Source: Acidovorax sp. (GTDB lineage: Bacteria; Pseudomonadota; Gammaproteobacteria; Burkholderiales; Burkholderiaceae_C). From it: 64,000 nucleotides of DNA. The notes below the pieces were generated by a model. The model was given only the letters and a program-made list of their open reading frames with translations, was not told the origin of the DNA and did not search any database. Location: NCBI RefSeq assembly GCF_027492855.1, contig NZ_JAPUDY010000008.1, forward strand, positions 1 to 64,000, in the 5' to 3' direction. Below are positions 38,120 to 50,088 of this stretch, piece by piece. Position numbers and translations under genes: made by a program. Each line of letters opens with the position of its first letter. The stretch's first letter is position 1.

Positions 38120-39766
38120 TCAAACGCTGATAGCCGCCGCGGACCCTGCCAGCTTGCGCAGCTCGAACTTCTGGATCTTGCCCGTGCTGGTTTTGGGCAG
38201 CTCGCCAAACACCACGGCGCGCGGCACCTTGAAGCCTGCGAGGTGTTTTTTGCAGTGCGCCACGATGTCTTCGGGCGTGGTCTGGGCACCGGCTTTCAGC
38301 TCCACAAACGCACAAGGCGTCTCGCCCCACTTCGCATCGGGCTTGGCGACCACGGCTGCGGCCAGCACGTCGGAGTGGCGGTAGAGCACGTCTTCCACCT
38401 CGATGGACGAGATGTTCTCGCCGCCCGAGATGATGATGTCTTTGCTGCGGTCCTTGATCTTGATGTAGCCGTCGGGGTACTGCACGGCCAGGTCGCCGCT
38501 GTGGAACCAGCCGCCTGCAAAGGCTTCTTCGGTGGCCTTGGGGTTCTTCAAGTAACCCTTCATGGCGATGTTGCCCTTGAACATGATCTCGCCCATGGTT
38601 TCGCCGTCCTGCGGCACGGGCAGCATGGTCTCGGGGTCGAGCACGCGTACGTCGCGCTCCAGGTGGTAGCGCACGCCCTGGCGCGCGTTGAGGCGGGCGC
38701 GCTCGCCGATGTCGAGTGTGTCCCAGGCCGCGTGTTTGGCGCACACGGTGGCGGGGCCATACACCTCGGTCAGGCCATAAACATGGGTCAAATCGAAGCC
38801 CATCTTCTCCATGCCTTCGATCATCGACGCCGGGGGCGCAGCGCCCGCCACCATGGCCTTGATGCCTGCGGGCACGTTGGCCTTCATCGCGTCGGGCGCG
38901 TTGACCAGCAGGCCGTGCACGATGGGCGCACCGCAGTAGTGGGTGACGCCGTGCTGGCGGATAGCGTCGAAGATGGCCTGCGCGTCCACACGTCGCAGGC
39001 ACACGTTGACCGCCGCGCGGGCCGCGATGGTCCACGGAAAACACCAGCCATTGCAGTGGAACATGGGCAACGTCCACAGATACACCGCGTGCTTGGGCAT
39101 GTCCCACTCGAGCACGTTGCTGATGGCATTGGTGGCCGCGCCCCGGTGGTGGTAGACCACGCCCTTGGGGTTGCCGGTGGTGCCGGATGTGTAGTTGAGT
39201 GCAATCGCATCCCACTCGTCGGCGGGCAGGCTCCAGGCAAACGCTGCATCGCCCGTGGCCAAAAAATCCTCGTAGTTGGTGCCGCCCAGGCTTTGCACGG
39301 CAGGGCCATAAAGCGCGTCTTGCACCTCGATCACGCGGATGGGCGTGGCGGCGGTGCGCAGGGCCAGTGCCTTGGCCATGGTGCCGGTGAATTCTGGGTC
39401 CACGATCACTGCCTTGGCCTCGCCGTGGTCGAGCATGAAGGCAATCGCCTCGGCATCAAGCCGGGTGTTCAGGGTGTTGAGCACAGCACCCGCCATGGGC
39501 ACGCCAAAGTGCGCCTCCACCATGGGCGGGGTGTTGGGCAGCATCACGGCCACGGTGTCGTTCTTGCCAATGCCTGCCTGCACCAGGGCGCTGGCGAGCT
39601 GGCGGCAGCGGGTGTAGGTCTGCGCCCAGGTCTGGCGCAGCGCGCCATGCACGATGGCCAGGCGGTCGGGGTAGACCTCGGCTGTGCGTTCGATGAACGA
39701 CAGCGGAGACAGGGCGGCGAAGTTGGCTTCGGTGCGGGGCAGGTGCTGGTCAAAGATGGAGGTCAT
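38120..39766 (-). CDS. Acyl-CoA synthetase (AMP-binding)
   Basis: A 548-aa adenylate-forming enzyme that activates a carboxylic acid with ATP and CoA. The P-loop TSGTTGNPKGV (about residues 190-200), YGLTEVYGP, GEIMFKGN and GWFHSGDLAV motifs are intact, and the C-terminal catalytic lysine lies in KTSTGKIQK. It belongs to the medium/long-chain fatty acyl-CoA synthetase-like group common in beta-oxidation clusters. It stands alone here, so its substrate is not shown by context. The ATG at 39766 is preferred to a TTG two codons upstream. Confidence 0.93.
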   Translation of the reverse strand: MTSIFDQHLPRTEANFAALSPLSFIERTAEVYPDRLAIVHGALRQTWAQTYTRCRQLASALVQAGIGKNDTVAVMLPNTPPMVEAHFGVPMAGAVLNTLNTRLDAEAIAFMLDHGEAKAVIVDPEFTGTMAKALALRTAATPIRVIEVQDALYGPAVQSLGGTNYEDFLATGDAAFAWSLPADEWDAIALNYTSGTTGNPKGVVYHHRGAATNAISNVLEWDMPKHAVYLWTLPMFHCNGWCFPWTIAARAAVNVCLRRVDAQAIFDAIRQHGVTHYCGAPIVHGLLVNAPDAMKANVPAGIKAMVAGAAPPASMIEGMEKMGFDLTHVYGLTEVYGPATVCAKHAAWDTLDIGERARLNARQGVRYHLERDVRVLDPETMLPVPQDGETMGEIMFKGNIAMKGYLKNPKATEEAFAGGWFHSGDLAVQYPDGYIKIKDRSKDIIISGGENISSIEVEDVLYRHSDVLAAAVVAKPDAKWGETPCAFVELKAGAQTTPEDIVAHCKKHLAGFKVPRAVVFGELPKTSTGKIQKFELRKLAGSAAAISV

Positions 39767-39829
39767 GGGCAACGGGTCGCGGGTTGGGATGAACGGGACA
39801 CGGAACGCAGCCTACGGCCGCAGGCTGAC

Positions 39830-41506
39830 TCAAACCCTTCGCCGGTGGCTTTGTTTGACACGGTACATCGCCGCGTCGGCGCTGGCCAGCAGCTTGCCGG
39901 CATCCTGGGCATCGCGCGGAAACAGGCTCATGCCCACGCTGGCGCGCACCGCAAAGGGCTGGCCGTCGATGTCAAGCGGTGGCGCAAAGGCCTGCTCCAG
40001 CTTGGCGGCGATCTGCAGCGCAATTTCTTCGGAGTCCACGTTCTCACACAACACGGTAAATTCGTCGCCCGCGAGCCGGGCCACGGAGTCGACCTGGCGC
40101 ACGGCCCCGGTGATGGTGCGGGCCACGGCCTGCAGTACCAGGTCGCCCATGGCATGGCCATGCGAGTCGTTGATGGCCTTGAAATCGTCCAGATCCACAA
40201 ACAGCAGGACACAGCCCCGGCCACTGCGGCGAGAGATTTCAAGCACCTGCGTCAGGCGCTGCTCGAACATGCGGCGGTTGGGCAGGCCGGTGAGCGCATC
40301 GTGGTGCGCAAGATGGGCCATGGCGTCGCGGCTGGCGTTCAGCTCGGTGATCTGGCGGCTGATCTGCTGCTCCATGTCGTGGAAGCTGCGGGCCAGCTCG
40401 CCCACTTCATCCTTTCGCTGCACGGGCAGCGCTCCATGCGAAACCCCCCGCGAAAACGCCTGTGTAGCCGCCGCCATCGCCTGCAAAGGCTGGGTCACCA
40501 CACGCGACACCCAGGCGGCCAAGGCCACCCCCACCAAACAGAGCACCAGCAAAATTTTGAGGATGCTGCGGCCCAGCTCCACCACCTCGCCCTGCACGGC
40601 CGCCAAGGGCTGCGAGAGGCCCACCACCATGAAACGCCCTTCGTCCTCGCTGCCAAAAGGCATGCGGACAAACGAAAAAACACGGGCATCCTCGTCCTCG
40701 GGGCCCGACTGGCTGTGCACTACCTCTTGCACGTGCCCCTGGACCAGCGCAGTCACCGGGGCAAACGCGTCCTGGATCAAGATGCGCTGCCCCCGGTCAA
40801 AACCAAAGGTCTGGGCCACGTCGGGGTGCACCAGAAAGTCGCCCCACCGGTTGCTAAGGAAAAACTGGTAGGTCGCAGGGAGCGCGGCTTTGAAGTTCTT
40901 CAAAAACGGCTCTGCCGCCACGCGCACCACCACCACCGCCCGCACCCGCCCGTCCTGCACCACGGGGGATGCCATGTTGAACACCGGCAAGGCGTCCTCC
41001 TCGGACGCGCCTTCGTGGTTGATACCGAATTCAGACACATACACCTGGCCTACCGCCAGCCCCAGCGCTTCGAAAACGAACGGGAAATGCGCTTTTTCCT
41101 GAAGGGCCTCGTCGCCTATGCGCACCGGCACACCGTCTCGGCGATCGATGCGCACCAACTCCAGCCCATGGTCGTCCGCACTGATCAAACGCACCTGCAG
41201 GTAGCTGGGATGGGCCGCCAGGCGGGCCTTGAACACTGCGGCCAAGTGCTCCCGGTCCAGCTCCACCGCCGCCACGTTGGCCAAAAATGAAGTGTCGATC
41301 GCCACCGTGCCAAAGCCGGCCTGCATGTGGCGCGCAAGCACCTGCGTGGTGGCCATCAGGGAGCTCTCCGCCCGACCCTGCAAGCGCTCCCGGCTCGAAT
41401 CAAAGGTGTAGTAACTGGCAAGAATGGCGGCAAAAACACTGAACGAAGCCAGCAACGCCCCCAGGCGCAGCGCCATGCCCCATTTCATGCGCATCCCGTT
41501 CTTCAT
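39830..41506 (-). CDS. Membrane diguanylate cyclase, dCache-HAMP-GGDEF
   Basis: A 558-aa inner-membrane protein with an N-terminal helix (about residues 12-32), a periplasmic sensor domain of about 270 residues, a second helix (about 306-330), a HAMP-like segment and a GGDEF domain. The signature is LAGDEF, with Ala for the first Gly, a change found in some active cyclases. The RQVD inhibitory site lies five residues before it. It starts three bases after the gene for a PotD-like binding protein, which may present a ligand to its sensor domain. Confidence 0.92.
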   Translation of the reverse strand: MKNGMRMKWGMALRLGALLASFSVFAAILASYYTFDSSRERLQGRAESSLMATTQVLARHMQAGFGTVAIDTSFLANVAAVELDREHLAAVFKARLAAHPSYLQVRLISADDHGLELVRIDRRDGVPVRIGDEALQEKAHFPFVFEALGLAVGQVYVSEFGINHEGASEEDALPVFNMASPVVQDGRVRAVVVVRVAAEPFLKNFKAALPATYQFFLSNRWGDFLVHPDVAQTFGFDRGQRILIQDAFAPVTALVQGHVQEVVHSQSGPEDEDARVFSFVRMPFGSEDEGRFMVVGLSQPLAAVQGEVVELGRSILKILLVLCLVGVALAAWVSRVVTQPLQAMAAATQAFSRGVSHGALPVQRKDEVGELARSFHDMEQQISRQITELNASRDAMAHLAHHDALTGLPNRRMFEQRLTQVLEISRRSGRGCVLLFVDLDDFKAINDSHGHAMGDLVLQAVARTITGAVRQVDSVARLAGDEFTVLCENVDSEEIALQIAAKLEQAFAPPLDIDGQPFAVRASVGMSLFPRDAQDAGKLLASADAAMYRVKQSHRRRV

Positions 41507-41509
41507 CCG

Positions 41510-42607
41510 TCAGAACCTTTCGGGCCGGTCGCCCGACACAATGCGCTGCCACAACTGCGCGCGCCGGGCTTCGTTCTCCACCGGCTCCAGCCAGATGATG
41601 GGCCCCATGGGAACATCACCCGACAGCGCGGGCGGCTCATCCAGCGTATTGGCCAGCCCCTGGCGCCGCGTGAACTCGCGGCTCACAGCCGGGTCGAGCA
41701 TGTAGTTGATCCACTCCGTGGCCAGGGCCACCTTGGTGGAACGGCGGGTAATGGCCCAGCAATCGAGCCATGCTAGCGCGCCCTCTTTGGGCACCACATA
41801 GCCCACGTCCAGCCCCGCATCACGCAACTGCTTGAGCTGCTGCTGGCCGTAGTTGGCGTGCATCACGGCCACCTTGTGCTTGCGAAACAGCTCCACCGAT
41901 TCCTCGGGCAGGCTGTAGAACGAGCGAACGTTGCGGCGCAGGGCCACCAGGTCTTTGGCCAGCGGGCTGAAACGAGCGTCATCGATGCGAAACGGCGCCA
42001 GGCCCCGGTACATGGCGGCCAGCGAAAACCCGTGGCTGCTGCCATCAAACATCAACACCTTGCCCTGCCAGCGCGGGTCCCACAGCGCGGCAATCGACTG
42101 CGGCGGCGTGCTGAACTGCTGGCGGTCGTACACCAGTCCCATCTCGGAGTACGTGTAAGGCATCGCATACACCTCGCCACGCTGGGTGATGCCCGCGATG
42201 GATTGCAGTTGGCGAAACCGAGGCAGTTGGCGTGCGGCGTTCGGGATGTTTCCAACGGCGAGCGGGACCAGCATGTCCTGACCCACCAACCGAGCAATTT
42301 CAGCGGTGTTGGCGGCCACCAGATCAAACCCGGCGCCGTTGGGGCTGGCCAATTGGGCCCGCAGAACCTCATCGGACGCCACCGTGGTGATCTCGACCTT
42401 GACCCCATGGCGCTTCTCGAAAACAGCGACCACGTCAGGGTCGGCATACCCAGGCCATGACAGCACCCGCAAAACCGTGGTTGCCTGCGCCAGGCGGGGC
42501 ACCAACAACATCCCCAGGGCCATCGCCAGCAGAACCGCAGCCACACCGCCACGCCACTTCCGCTGCGCCCCAATACCCGCTGCCTGTCGCCACGCCATGA
42601 ATGCCAT
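41510..42607 (-). CDS. PotD/NspS-like periplasmic binding protein
   Basis: A 365-aa secreted protein with a signal peptide (cleavage likely after LAQA, near residue 42) and the fold of polyamine-binding proteins PotD/PotF, seen in LRVLSWPGYADPDVVAVFEKRHGVKVEITTV, MPYTYSEMGLVYDR and the C-terminal WINYMLDPAVSREF. No permease or ATPase genes accompany it. Instead it sits directly upstream of a membrane diguanylate cyclase, so a sensing role like that of NspS with MbaA in Vibrio is more likely than transport. Confidence 0.88.
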   Translation of the reverse strand: MAFMAWRQAAGIGAQRKWRGGVAAVLLAMALGMLLVPRLAQATTVLRVLSWPGYADPDVVAVFEKRHGVKVEITTVASDEVLRAQLASPNGAGFDLVAANTAEIARLVGQDMLVPLAVGNIPNAARQLPRFRQLQSIAGITQRGEVYAMPYTYSEMGLVYDRQQFSTPPQSIAALWDPRWQGKVLMFDGSSHGFSLAAMYRGLAPFRIDDARFSPLAKDLVALRRNVRSFYSLPEESVELFRKHKVAVMHANYGQQQLKQLRDAGLDVGYVVPKEGALAWLDCWAITRRSTKVALATEWINYMLDPAVSREFTRRQGLANTLDEPPALSGDVPMGPIIWLEPVENEARRAQLWQRIVSGDRPERF

Positions 42608-42665
42608 GCCGAACGCCCATCCTGCAATATCTAGTAACGAACAGTTTACGCGGACAATACACCGC

Positions 42666-44690
42666 GTGACGATCCCTCAGTCTTTCATTCAGGAGCTGCT
42701 TGCCCGTGTCGACGTGGTTGACATCGTGGGCCGCTACGTGCAGCTCAAGAAAGGCGGCGCCAATTTCATGGGGTTGTGCCCCTTCCACGGCGAAAAGTCC
42801 CCTTCGTTCAGCGTCAGCCCCGCCAAACAGTTCTATCACTGCTTTGGCTGCGGAAAAAATGGCAACGCCATCAGCTTTCTGATGGAGCACGCAGGCATGG
42901 GCTTTGTCGAGGCCGTGCAAGACCTGGCCCAGGGTGTGGGATTGCAAGTCCCTGACGACGACGTCTCCCCCCAGGAGCGCGAACGAGCCGCCGCCGCCCG
43001 CCAAAAGCAGGCCACGCTGAGCGATGTGCTCGAAAAAGCGGCAGATGCCTACCGCCGCCAGTTGCGCGAGTCGCAGCGGGCCATCCAATACTTCAAGGGC
43101 CGGGGCGTTTCGGGCACCGTGGCCAAGCGCTACGGCCTGGGTTATGCGCCCGAGGGCTGGCGCAGCCTGGCCAGCGTGTTCCCTCAGTACGACGACCCGC
43201 TGCTCGAAGAAAGCGGGCTGGTCATCGCGAATGACGAGGACGGCGGCAAGCGCTATGACCGCTTTCGCGAACGGGTCATGTTCCCCATCCGCAACGTCAA
43301 AGGCGAATGCATCGGCTTTGGCGGGCGGGTGCTGGGCGACGAAAAACCCAAGTACCTCAATTCGCCTGAAACACCGGTCTTCCACAAGGGGCGCGAGCTG
43401 TATGGCCTGTTCGAGGCCCGCACCGCCGTCCGCGAGGCAGGCTACGCCCTGGTCACCGAGGGTTATATGGACGTGGTGGCGCTGGCGCAGCTCGGGTTTC
43501 CGAACGCGGTGGCCACGCTGGGCACGGCCTGCACGCCCGAACATGTGCAAAAACTGCTGCGTTTTACCGACGCGGTGGTTTTCAGCTTCGACGGCGACAA
43601 CGCCGGGCGGCGCGCCGCCCGCAAGGCACTCGACGGCGCCCTGCCCCACGCCACCGACACGCGCAGCATCAAGTTCTTGTTTCTGCCCGCAGAGCACGAC
43701 CCCGACAGCTTCATCCGCGCCCACGGCGCCGACGCCTTTGCCCAGCAGGTCGGTGATGCCGTGCCGCTGAGCCGCTTCCTCGTCGATGCCGCCAGCGAGG
43801 GCTGCGACCTCTCCACTGCCGAGGGCCGCGCCCACATGGCCAGCAACGCCCGCCCCTTGTGGACAGCCCTGCCGGACGGCGTTCTCAAGCGTCAACTGCT
43901 GAGCGAGCTGGCCGAGCAAACCCAGCTCGATGCACGGGATCTGTCGGACCTGTGGAGCCAGGGCTCGGCCCGCGAGGGCGCACGGCCGGCCCACGCGGGC
44001 AACCCCCAGCGCCAAAACGCCCGCCCCCAGCCTCACCCGGACGACGCCCCCGCCTGGGACCACAACAGCCCCCCGGATGGGGACCACTGGCCCTCTGCCA
44101 GCGAGCCCCCCGGTGGTGGCTATGAGCAGCACTACAGCGGCCCAAGCTCCTCTTCGTTTCGCAAGGGAGGCGACTGGAAAAGCGGCGGCGGCTGGAAAAA
44201 ACGCGACAAAGACGCCCCCTGGCCACCCCAGCCGCGCCTGCCGCGCACTCCGGCGGCCAGCCGCGCGGACCACGCAGCCCGGCTGCTGCTGTCGCACATG
44301 GCGTTTTTGGAAGAGCTGACCCATGACGACCACGCCACCCTATGCGCCCAGCCATCGCCCCACGGCCCGCTGTTCACCTGGCTGGAGGCGCTGTTCCACG
44401 AACAGGGCCCACTGGCCTGGGCCGTGCTGCGCGAAAACCTGCGCGAGCACGAATGCGAGGCCCTGGCCGTCAAGGTGATGACCGGCTCCCACGCCCAGAC
44501 GGAGGGCGACCTGCAGGAACTGCGGCTGGAGCTGCGCGACCTGCTCAACCGCATGCAGATCGAAGACATCAAGGAGCAGCAAAAGCTGCTCGTCTTGCAG
44601 GTGGCGCAAGACCCCACGGCGCTGGAGCGCTACCGCGTGCTGGAACAAAAGCGCAACGCTTTACAGGGCGCGGGGGCCAAAGCCGCTTGA
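42666..44690 (+). CDS. dnaG: DNA primase
   Basis: DnaG makes RNA primers at the replication fork. The 674-aa protein starts at GTG 42666 (MTIPQSFIQELL). The N-terminal zinc site is C38, H41, C59 and C62, followed by the TOPRIM core with EGYMD and DGDNAGRRAA, and a C-terminal helicase-binding domain (last 140 residues or so). A Gly/Pro/Ser-rich linker of roughly 100 residues, around 430-530, is longer than in E. coli DnaG. It lies upstream of rpoD as in the classical macromolecular synthesis operon, but rpsU is absent here. Confidence 0.97.
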   Translation: MTIPQSFIQELLARVDVVDIVGRYVQLKKGGANFMGLCPFHGEKSPSFSVSPAKQFYHCFGCGKNGNAISFLMEHAGMGFVEAVQDLAQGVGLQVPDDDVSPQERERAAAARQKQATLSDVLEKAADAYRRQLRESQRAIQYFKGRGVSGTVAKRYGLGYAPEGWRSLASVFPQYDDPLLEESGLVIANDEDGGKRYDRFRERVMFPIRNVKGECIGFGGRVLGDEKPKYLNSPETPVFHKGRELYGLFEARTAVREAGYALVTEGYMDVVALAQLGFPNAVATLGTACTPEHVQKLLRFTDAVVFSFDGDNAGRRAARKALDGALPHATDTRSIKFLFLPAEHDPDSFIRAHGADAFAQQVGDAVPLSRFLVDAASEGCDLSTAEGRAHMASNARPLWTALPDGVLKRQLLSELAEQTQLDARDLSDLWSQGSAREGARPAHAGNPQRQNARPQPHPDDAPAWDHNSPPDGDHWPSASEPPGGGYEQHYSGPSSSSFRKGGDWKSGGGWKKRDKDAPWPPQPRLPRTPAASRADHAARLLLSHMAFLEELTHDDHATLCAQPSPHGPLFTWLEALFHEQGPLAWAVLRENLREHECEALAVKVMTGSHAQTEGDLQELRLELRDLLNRMQIEDIKEQQKLLVLQVAQDPTALERYRVLEQKRNALQGAGAKAA

Positions 44691-44711
44691 AATTCGCGCC
44701 GACGGTATAAT
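44687..44711 (+). promoter_or_regulatory. Candidate rpoD promoter at the end of dnaG
   Basis: A perfect TATAAT (44706-44711) lies 15 bases past the dnaG stop. The best -35 candidates (such as TTGAAA at 44687) have a spacing that is too short, so the -35 element is weak. The rpoD start codon is 249 bases further on, so the leader would be long, and it contains a strong CGCGAAGC/GCTTCGCG hairpin near 44861-44890. Confidence 0.5.
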
Positions 44712-44959
44712 GTAGGGTTAGTTATTGGCAAGAGCGACAGCAGCACCTCCGAGCCGGGCCACCGTGACAAACGCGCACTACTGCGTGTATGGGCCCACTT
44801 ATCGCAAGGACTGCACACCAAATGATCGCCCAGACATCTTGCCGCTGAGGGCCTCCCCTCAAAACGCGAAGCCTGTTTTCAGCTTCGCGTTGCCACCCGC
44901 GCCGGGATCTGTGGCGCTTGCGATTTCTTTGTGTCCGTTTTTGATTTTGAGGTTGTTCC

Positions 44960-47332
<2,373 letters not shown>

Positions 47333-47385
47333 ACGGCACCTCAGCACTGCGGCCTGCCCAGGCCGCAGGCCATCAACGCCCTGCC

Positions 47386-47411
47386 CCGCAACTGCGGCGC
47401 AGGGCGTTTTT
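47386..47411 (+). terminator. Intrinsic terminator after rpoD
   Basis: A stem ACGCCCTGC/GCAGGGCGT with a four-base loop, followed by TTTT. A second, perfect ten-base-pair palindrome lies just upstream (47347-47368), so there are two tandem hairpins. The rest of the 290-base gap holds no gene. Confidence 0.85.
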
Positions 47412-47622
47412 CATGGCAGAGGCGGCAAGCAGACACCACCACCACCCCGCGTTTTCCCCGATGCTACCGACAGCGGACTGACAGTTTGGGTAGCGACCAT
47501 TGCCATATGGCACAAAGAGATTGCGGTGCAGTTCGGCAATCTCCAGCACAAGGGCTTGCCCCTTTTTGCATAGCAGCACAGGCCATCGCAACGATCTGCC
47601 TTCCCATTCTTTCCGCCACCGC

Positions 47623-48633
47623 ATGACCCCCATCAACCGCCGCCAAATTCTTGCCCGCGCAACCATCGGTGCGCTCGGTGTTGCCCCATTGACCACCTCC
47701 GCCTGGGCCCAGGCGGCAGCGCGCAACGCACCCGCCAAAGCCCCAAAGCTCGCCTCCACGCTGCGCATCGTGATCCCCGCCAACCCTGGCGGCGGCTGGG
47801 ACCAGACCGGCCGGGCATTGGGCGCCGCGCTGACCGCCGTGGGCGCGGCCGACCAAGTGGAGTACGAGAACATTGGCGGCAAGGGCGGCACCATCGGCCT
47901 GGCCAAATATGCGGAGAAATATGGCAATGATGCCAACACCTTGCTGATGGGCGGCATGGTGATGGTGGGAGCGGTGGCGCTGCAAAAACCCGCTGTAGAC
48001 ATGAGCCAGATACAGCCCATTGCGCGCCTGACCAGCGACTACCTGGTGGCTGCCGTGGCGGCCAAGTCGCCCATCAAGAACACCAAGGACCTCGCCGCCG
48101 CCATGCGGGCAGACCTGAAGGCCGTGCCCGTGGCCGGAGGGTCGGCTGGCGGCGTGGACCATATTTTTGCGGGTGTGCTGGCCCGCGCCACCAAGGCCAG
48201 CACCGAAAACCTGGTGTACAAGCCGTTCCCAGGCGGCGCAGATGTGGTCGAAGCCATCACATCCGGCAGCGCCGCCATGGGCTTGTCGGGCTACAGCGAG
48301 TTCAGCGATGCCATTGCGGCGGGCAAGCTGCGGGCCATTGGCGTGTCATCCCGCCGCAGCGCCTTTGGCCTGCCCTCGTTCCGCGAACAAGGTCTGGACG
48401 CCGTCATGGCCAACTGGCGCGGCGTGTTCACAGGCAAGGGCATCACGCCCGCACGCATGGCAGAGATGGCGGCGGCCGTCGAAGCGGCCACCCAGCACGA
48501 GTCCTGGTCGCGCACGCTCAAGCAAAATCGGTGGGAGCCCTCCTGGCTCACCGGCAAGGATTTGACGGAGTTCATGGAGCTGGACCTGACCACCGCACGG
48601 GTGATGGTGTATCTGCTCAAGCTGAAGGCTTGA
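47623..48633 (+). CDS. Bug/TctC-family solute-binding protein
   Basis: A 336-aa periplasmic binding protein of the tripartite tricarboxylate family, starting at ATG 47623 (MTPINRRQILAR), with a signal peptide of Tat-like character (NRRQIL) ending near AWAQA. The family motif PANPGGGWDQTGR and the VEYENIGGKGG segment are typical. The tctA and tctB membrane genes are not adjacent, as for most Bug proteins. The ligand, perhaps a di- or tricarboxylate, is unknown. Confidence 0.9.
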   Translation: MTPINRRQILARATIGALGVAPLTTSAWAQAAARNAPAKAPKLASTLRIVIPANPGGGWDQTGRALGAALTAVGAADQVEYENIGGKGGTIGLAKYAEKYGNDANTLLMGGMVMVGAVALQKPAVDMSQIQPIARLTSDYLVAAVAAKSPIKNTKDLAAAMRADLKAVPVAGGSAGGVDHIFAGVLARATKASTENLVYKPFPGGADVVEAITSGSAAMGLSGYSEFSDAIAAGKLRAIGVSSRRSAFGLPSFREQGLDAVMANWRGVFTGKGITPARMAEMAAAVEAATQHESWSRTLKQNRWEPSWLTGKDLTEFMELDLTTARVMVYLLKLKA

Positions 48634-48683
48634 TCCCCAAAGTTGTTTCGGGTTTCAGCGCGGCCACCAGAGACAGCCGCTCT

Positions 48684-48790
48684 TCAGAGTATCGACGGCG
48701 CGCAGACGCCCAGCCACCAGATCACGTAGCCCACAATCAGCCACTCCAGCGGCAAGGCAAACCAAAACGCCGAGAACGGCGCTCTTCGCT
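48684..48790 (-). pseudogene. Possible 3' remnant of a membrane-protein gene
   Basis: A minus-strand reading ends here with PFSAFWFALPLEWLIVGYVI, then WWLGVCAPSIL and a TGA, which looks like the C-terminus of a real membrane protein. Its upstream part is only the reverse reading of the thiolase end. It could be a gene fragment cut off by the thiolase locus, or chance. Low confidence. Confidence 0.25.
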
Positions 48791-48826
48791 GGATGGGTTT
48801 GTGGTGCCGTGGGCCGCTGTCTAGAA

Positions 48827-50059
48827 CTACATACGCTCGATGACCGTAGCGACCCCTTGGCCGCCGCCAATGCACATGGCGACCACGGCGGTCGATGCAT
48901 TGCGGCGTTCCAGTTCGTCGAGCACCGTGCCGATCAAGATGGCACCCGTGGCTCCCAGCGGGTGGCCCAGAGCAATAGCGCCACCATTGACGTTCACGCG
49001 GTCTGGATCGATGCCGAGCCGGCGCACTGTCTGCAGCACGATGCCAGCGAAGGCTTCGTTGATTTCCCACAGATCGATGTCACCGGCCTGCAGGTTTGCC
49101 GCCTTCAGCGCCTTCTCGCTCGCCGCCGCAGGCGCCGTCAGCATGATCAGCGGTTCGCTGCCGATGGAGGATACGGCGCGGATGCGGGCGCGCGGCCGCA
49201 GGCCGTGGGCCTTGACGTAGTCACTTGATGCCACGGCGACGGCAGCCGCCCCATCGACGATGCCGCTGGAATTGCCCGCCGTGTGAACGTGGTGAATCGT
49301 CTGCGCCTGCGGGTAGGCGGCCAGGGCAATCTGGTCGAGGGTTTCGCCCCTCGCACCGACAGCCGCCCCGCCCAGCGCCACGAAGGAAGCCGGTAGCGCC
49401 GCCAGCCCTTGCGCCGTGCTATCCGGGCGCGGAAACTCATCGCGCGCCAGCAACAAAGTTCCCGTCAGCGGATCATGGACGGGAACGAGCGAGAGAGCGA
49501 AGCGCCCCTCTTCTATGGCGAGTGTGGCACGGCGCTGCGAGCGCAATGCCCAGGCGTCGAGTTCTTCCCGGCTAAAGCCCTCCAGGGTGGCAATGAGGTC
49601 GGCACTTATGCCCTGCGGTACCTGGAACACGCGCTCGCGCAACTTGATGTTGCCGCCATCCTGGCCGCCGCCGTCGGCGCCTAGGCCGAACTGCGACATG
49701 CTCTCCACACCGCCCGCCACCACCAGTTGTTGCGCGCCGGAGGCTACACCCATGGCCGCGAAATGAATAGCCTGCAAGCCCGAGCCACAGAAGCGATTCA
49801 GCGAGACGCCGCCAATCTCCTGCGGCCACCCAGCGGCCAGCACCGCGTTACGTGCAATGTTCGCTCCCTGCGCTCCGATCTGGGAGACGGCACCGATCAC
49901 AGCGTCGTCCACATCGCGCACGTCGAAACCAGCTTTGTCGGGCAGCGCCCTCAGAACGCTCGCGAGCAGTTCCTGCGGGTGAACGCCGGTCAGCGCGCCC
50001 TTACCGATCTTGCCCTTACCGCGCGGCGTGCGCGCTGCGCCGATGATGTAGCTGTCCAT
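48827..50059 (-). CDS. Acetyl-CoA acetyltransferase (thiolase)
   Basis: A 410-aa thiolase that condenses or cleaves acyl-CoA with CoA. The start ATG 50059 follows AAGGAGAATACCC, and a longer upstream reading is not family-like. The nucleophilic Cys is C91 (NRFCGSG), with the GHPLGATGA histidine and the CIGGGQG cysteine near the C-terminus. It is preceded by a frameshifted thioesterase gene 29 bp upstream, suggesting a shared operon. Whether it is biosynthetic or degradative is not shown. Confidence 0.94.
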   Translation of the reverse strand: MDSYIIGAARTPRGKGKIGKGALTGVHPQELLASVLRALPDKAGFDVRDVDDAVIGAVSQIGAQGANIARNAVLAAGWPQEIGGVSLNRFCGSGLQAIHFAAMGVASGAQQLVVAGGVESMSQFGLGADGGGQDGGNIKLRERVFQVPQGISADLIATLEGFSREELDAWALRSQRRATLAIEEGRFALSLVPVHDPLTGTLLLARDEFPRPDSTAQGLAALPASFVALGGAAVGARGETLDQIALAAYPQAQTIHHVHTAGNSSGIVDGAAAVAVASSDYVKAHGLRPRARIRAVSSIGSEPLIMLTAPAAASEKALKAANLQAGDIDLWEINEAFAGIVLQTVRRLGIDPDRVNVNGGAIALGHPLGATGAILIGTVLDELERRNASTAVVAMCIGGGQGVATVIERM

Positions 50060-50088
50060 GGGTATTCTCCTTGCGTGACTCAGTGGTT

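Noticed and set aside
38066-41290. A 1074-codon open frame on the plus strand.
   Set aside because: It is antisense to the acyl-CoA synthetase and diguanylate cyclase genes, both with clear domains. Long reverse frames are common in GC-rich DNA, and it shows no protein-like domain.
42435-44333. A 632-codon open frame on the minus strand.
   Set aside because: Antisense to dnaG with shadow-like composition.
44861-44890. The CGCGAAGC hairpin as a terminator of dnaG.
   Set aside because: It has no following T-tract and lies far from the dnaG stop, so I treat it as part of the rpoD leader.
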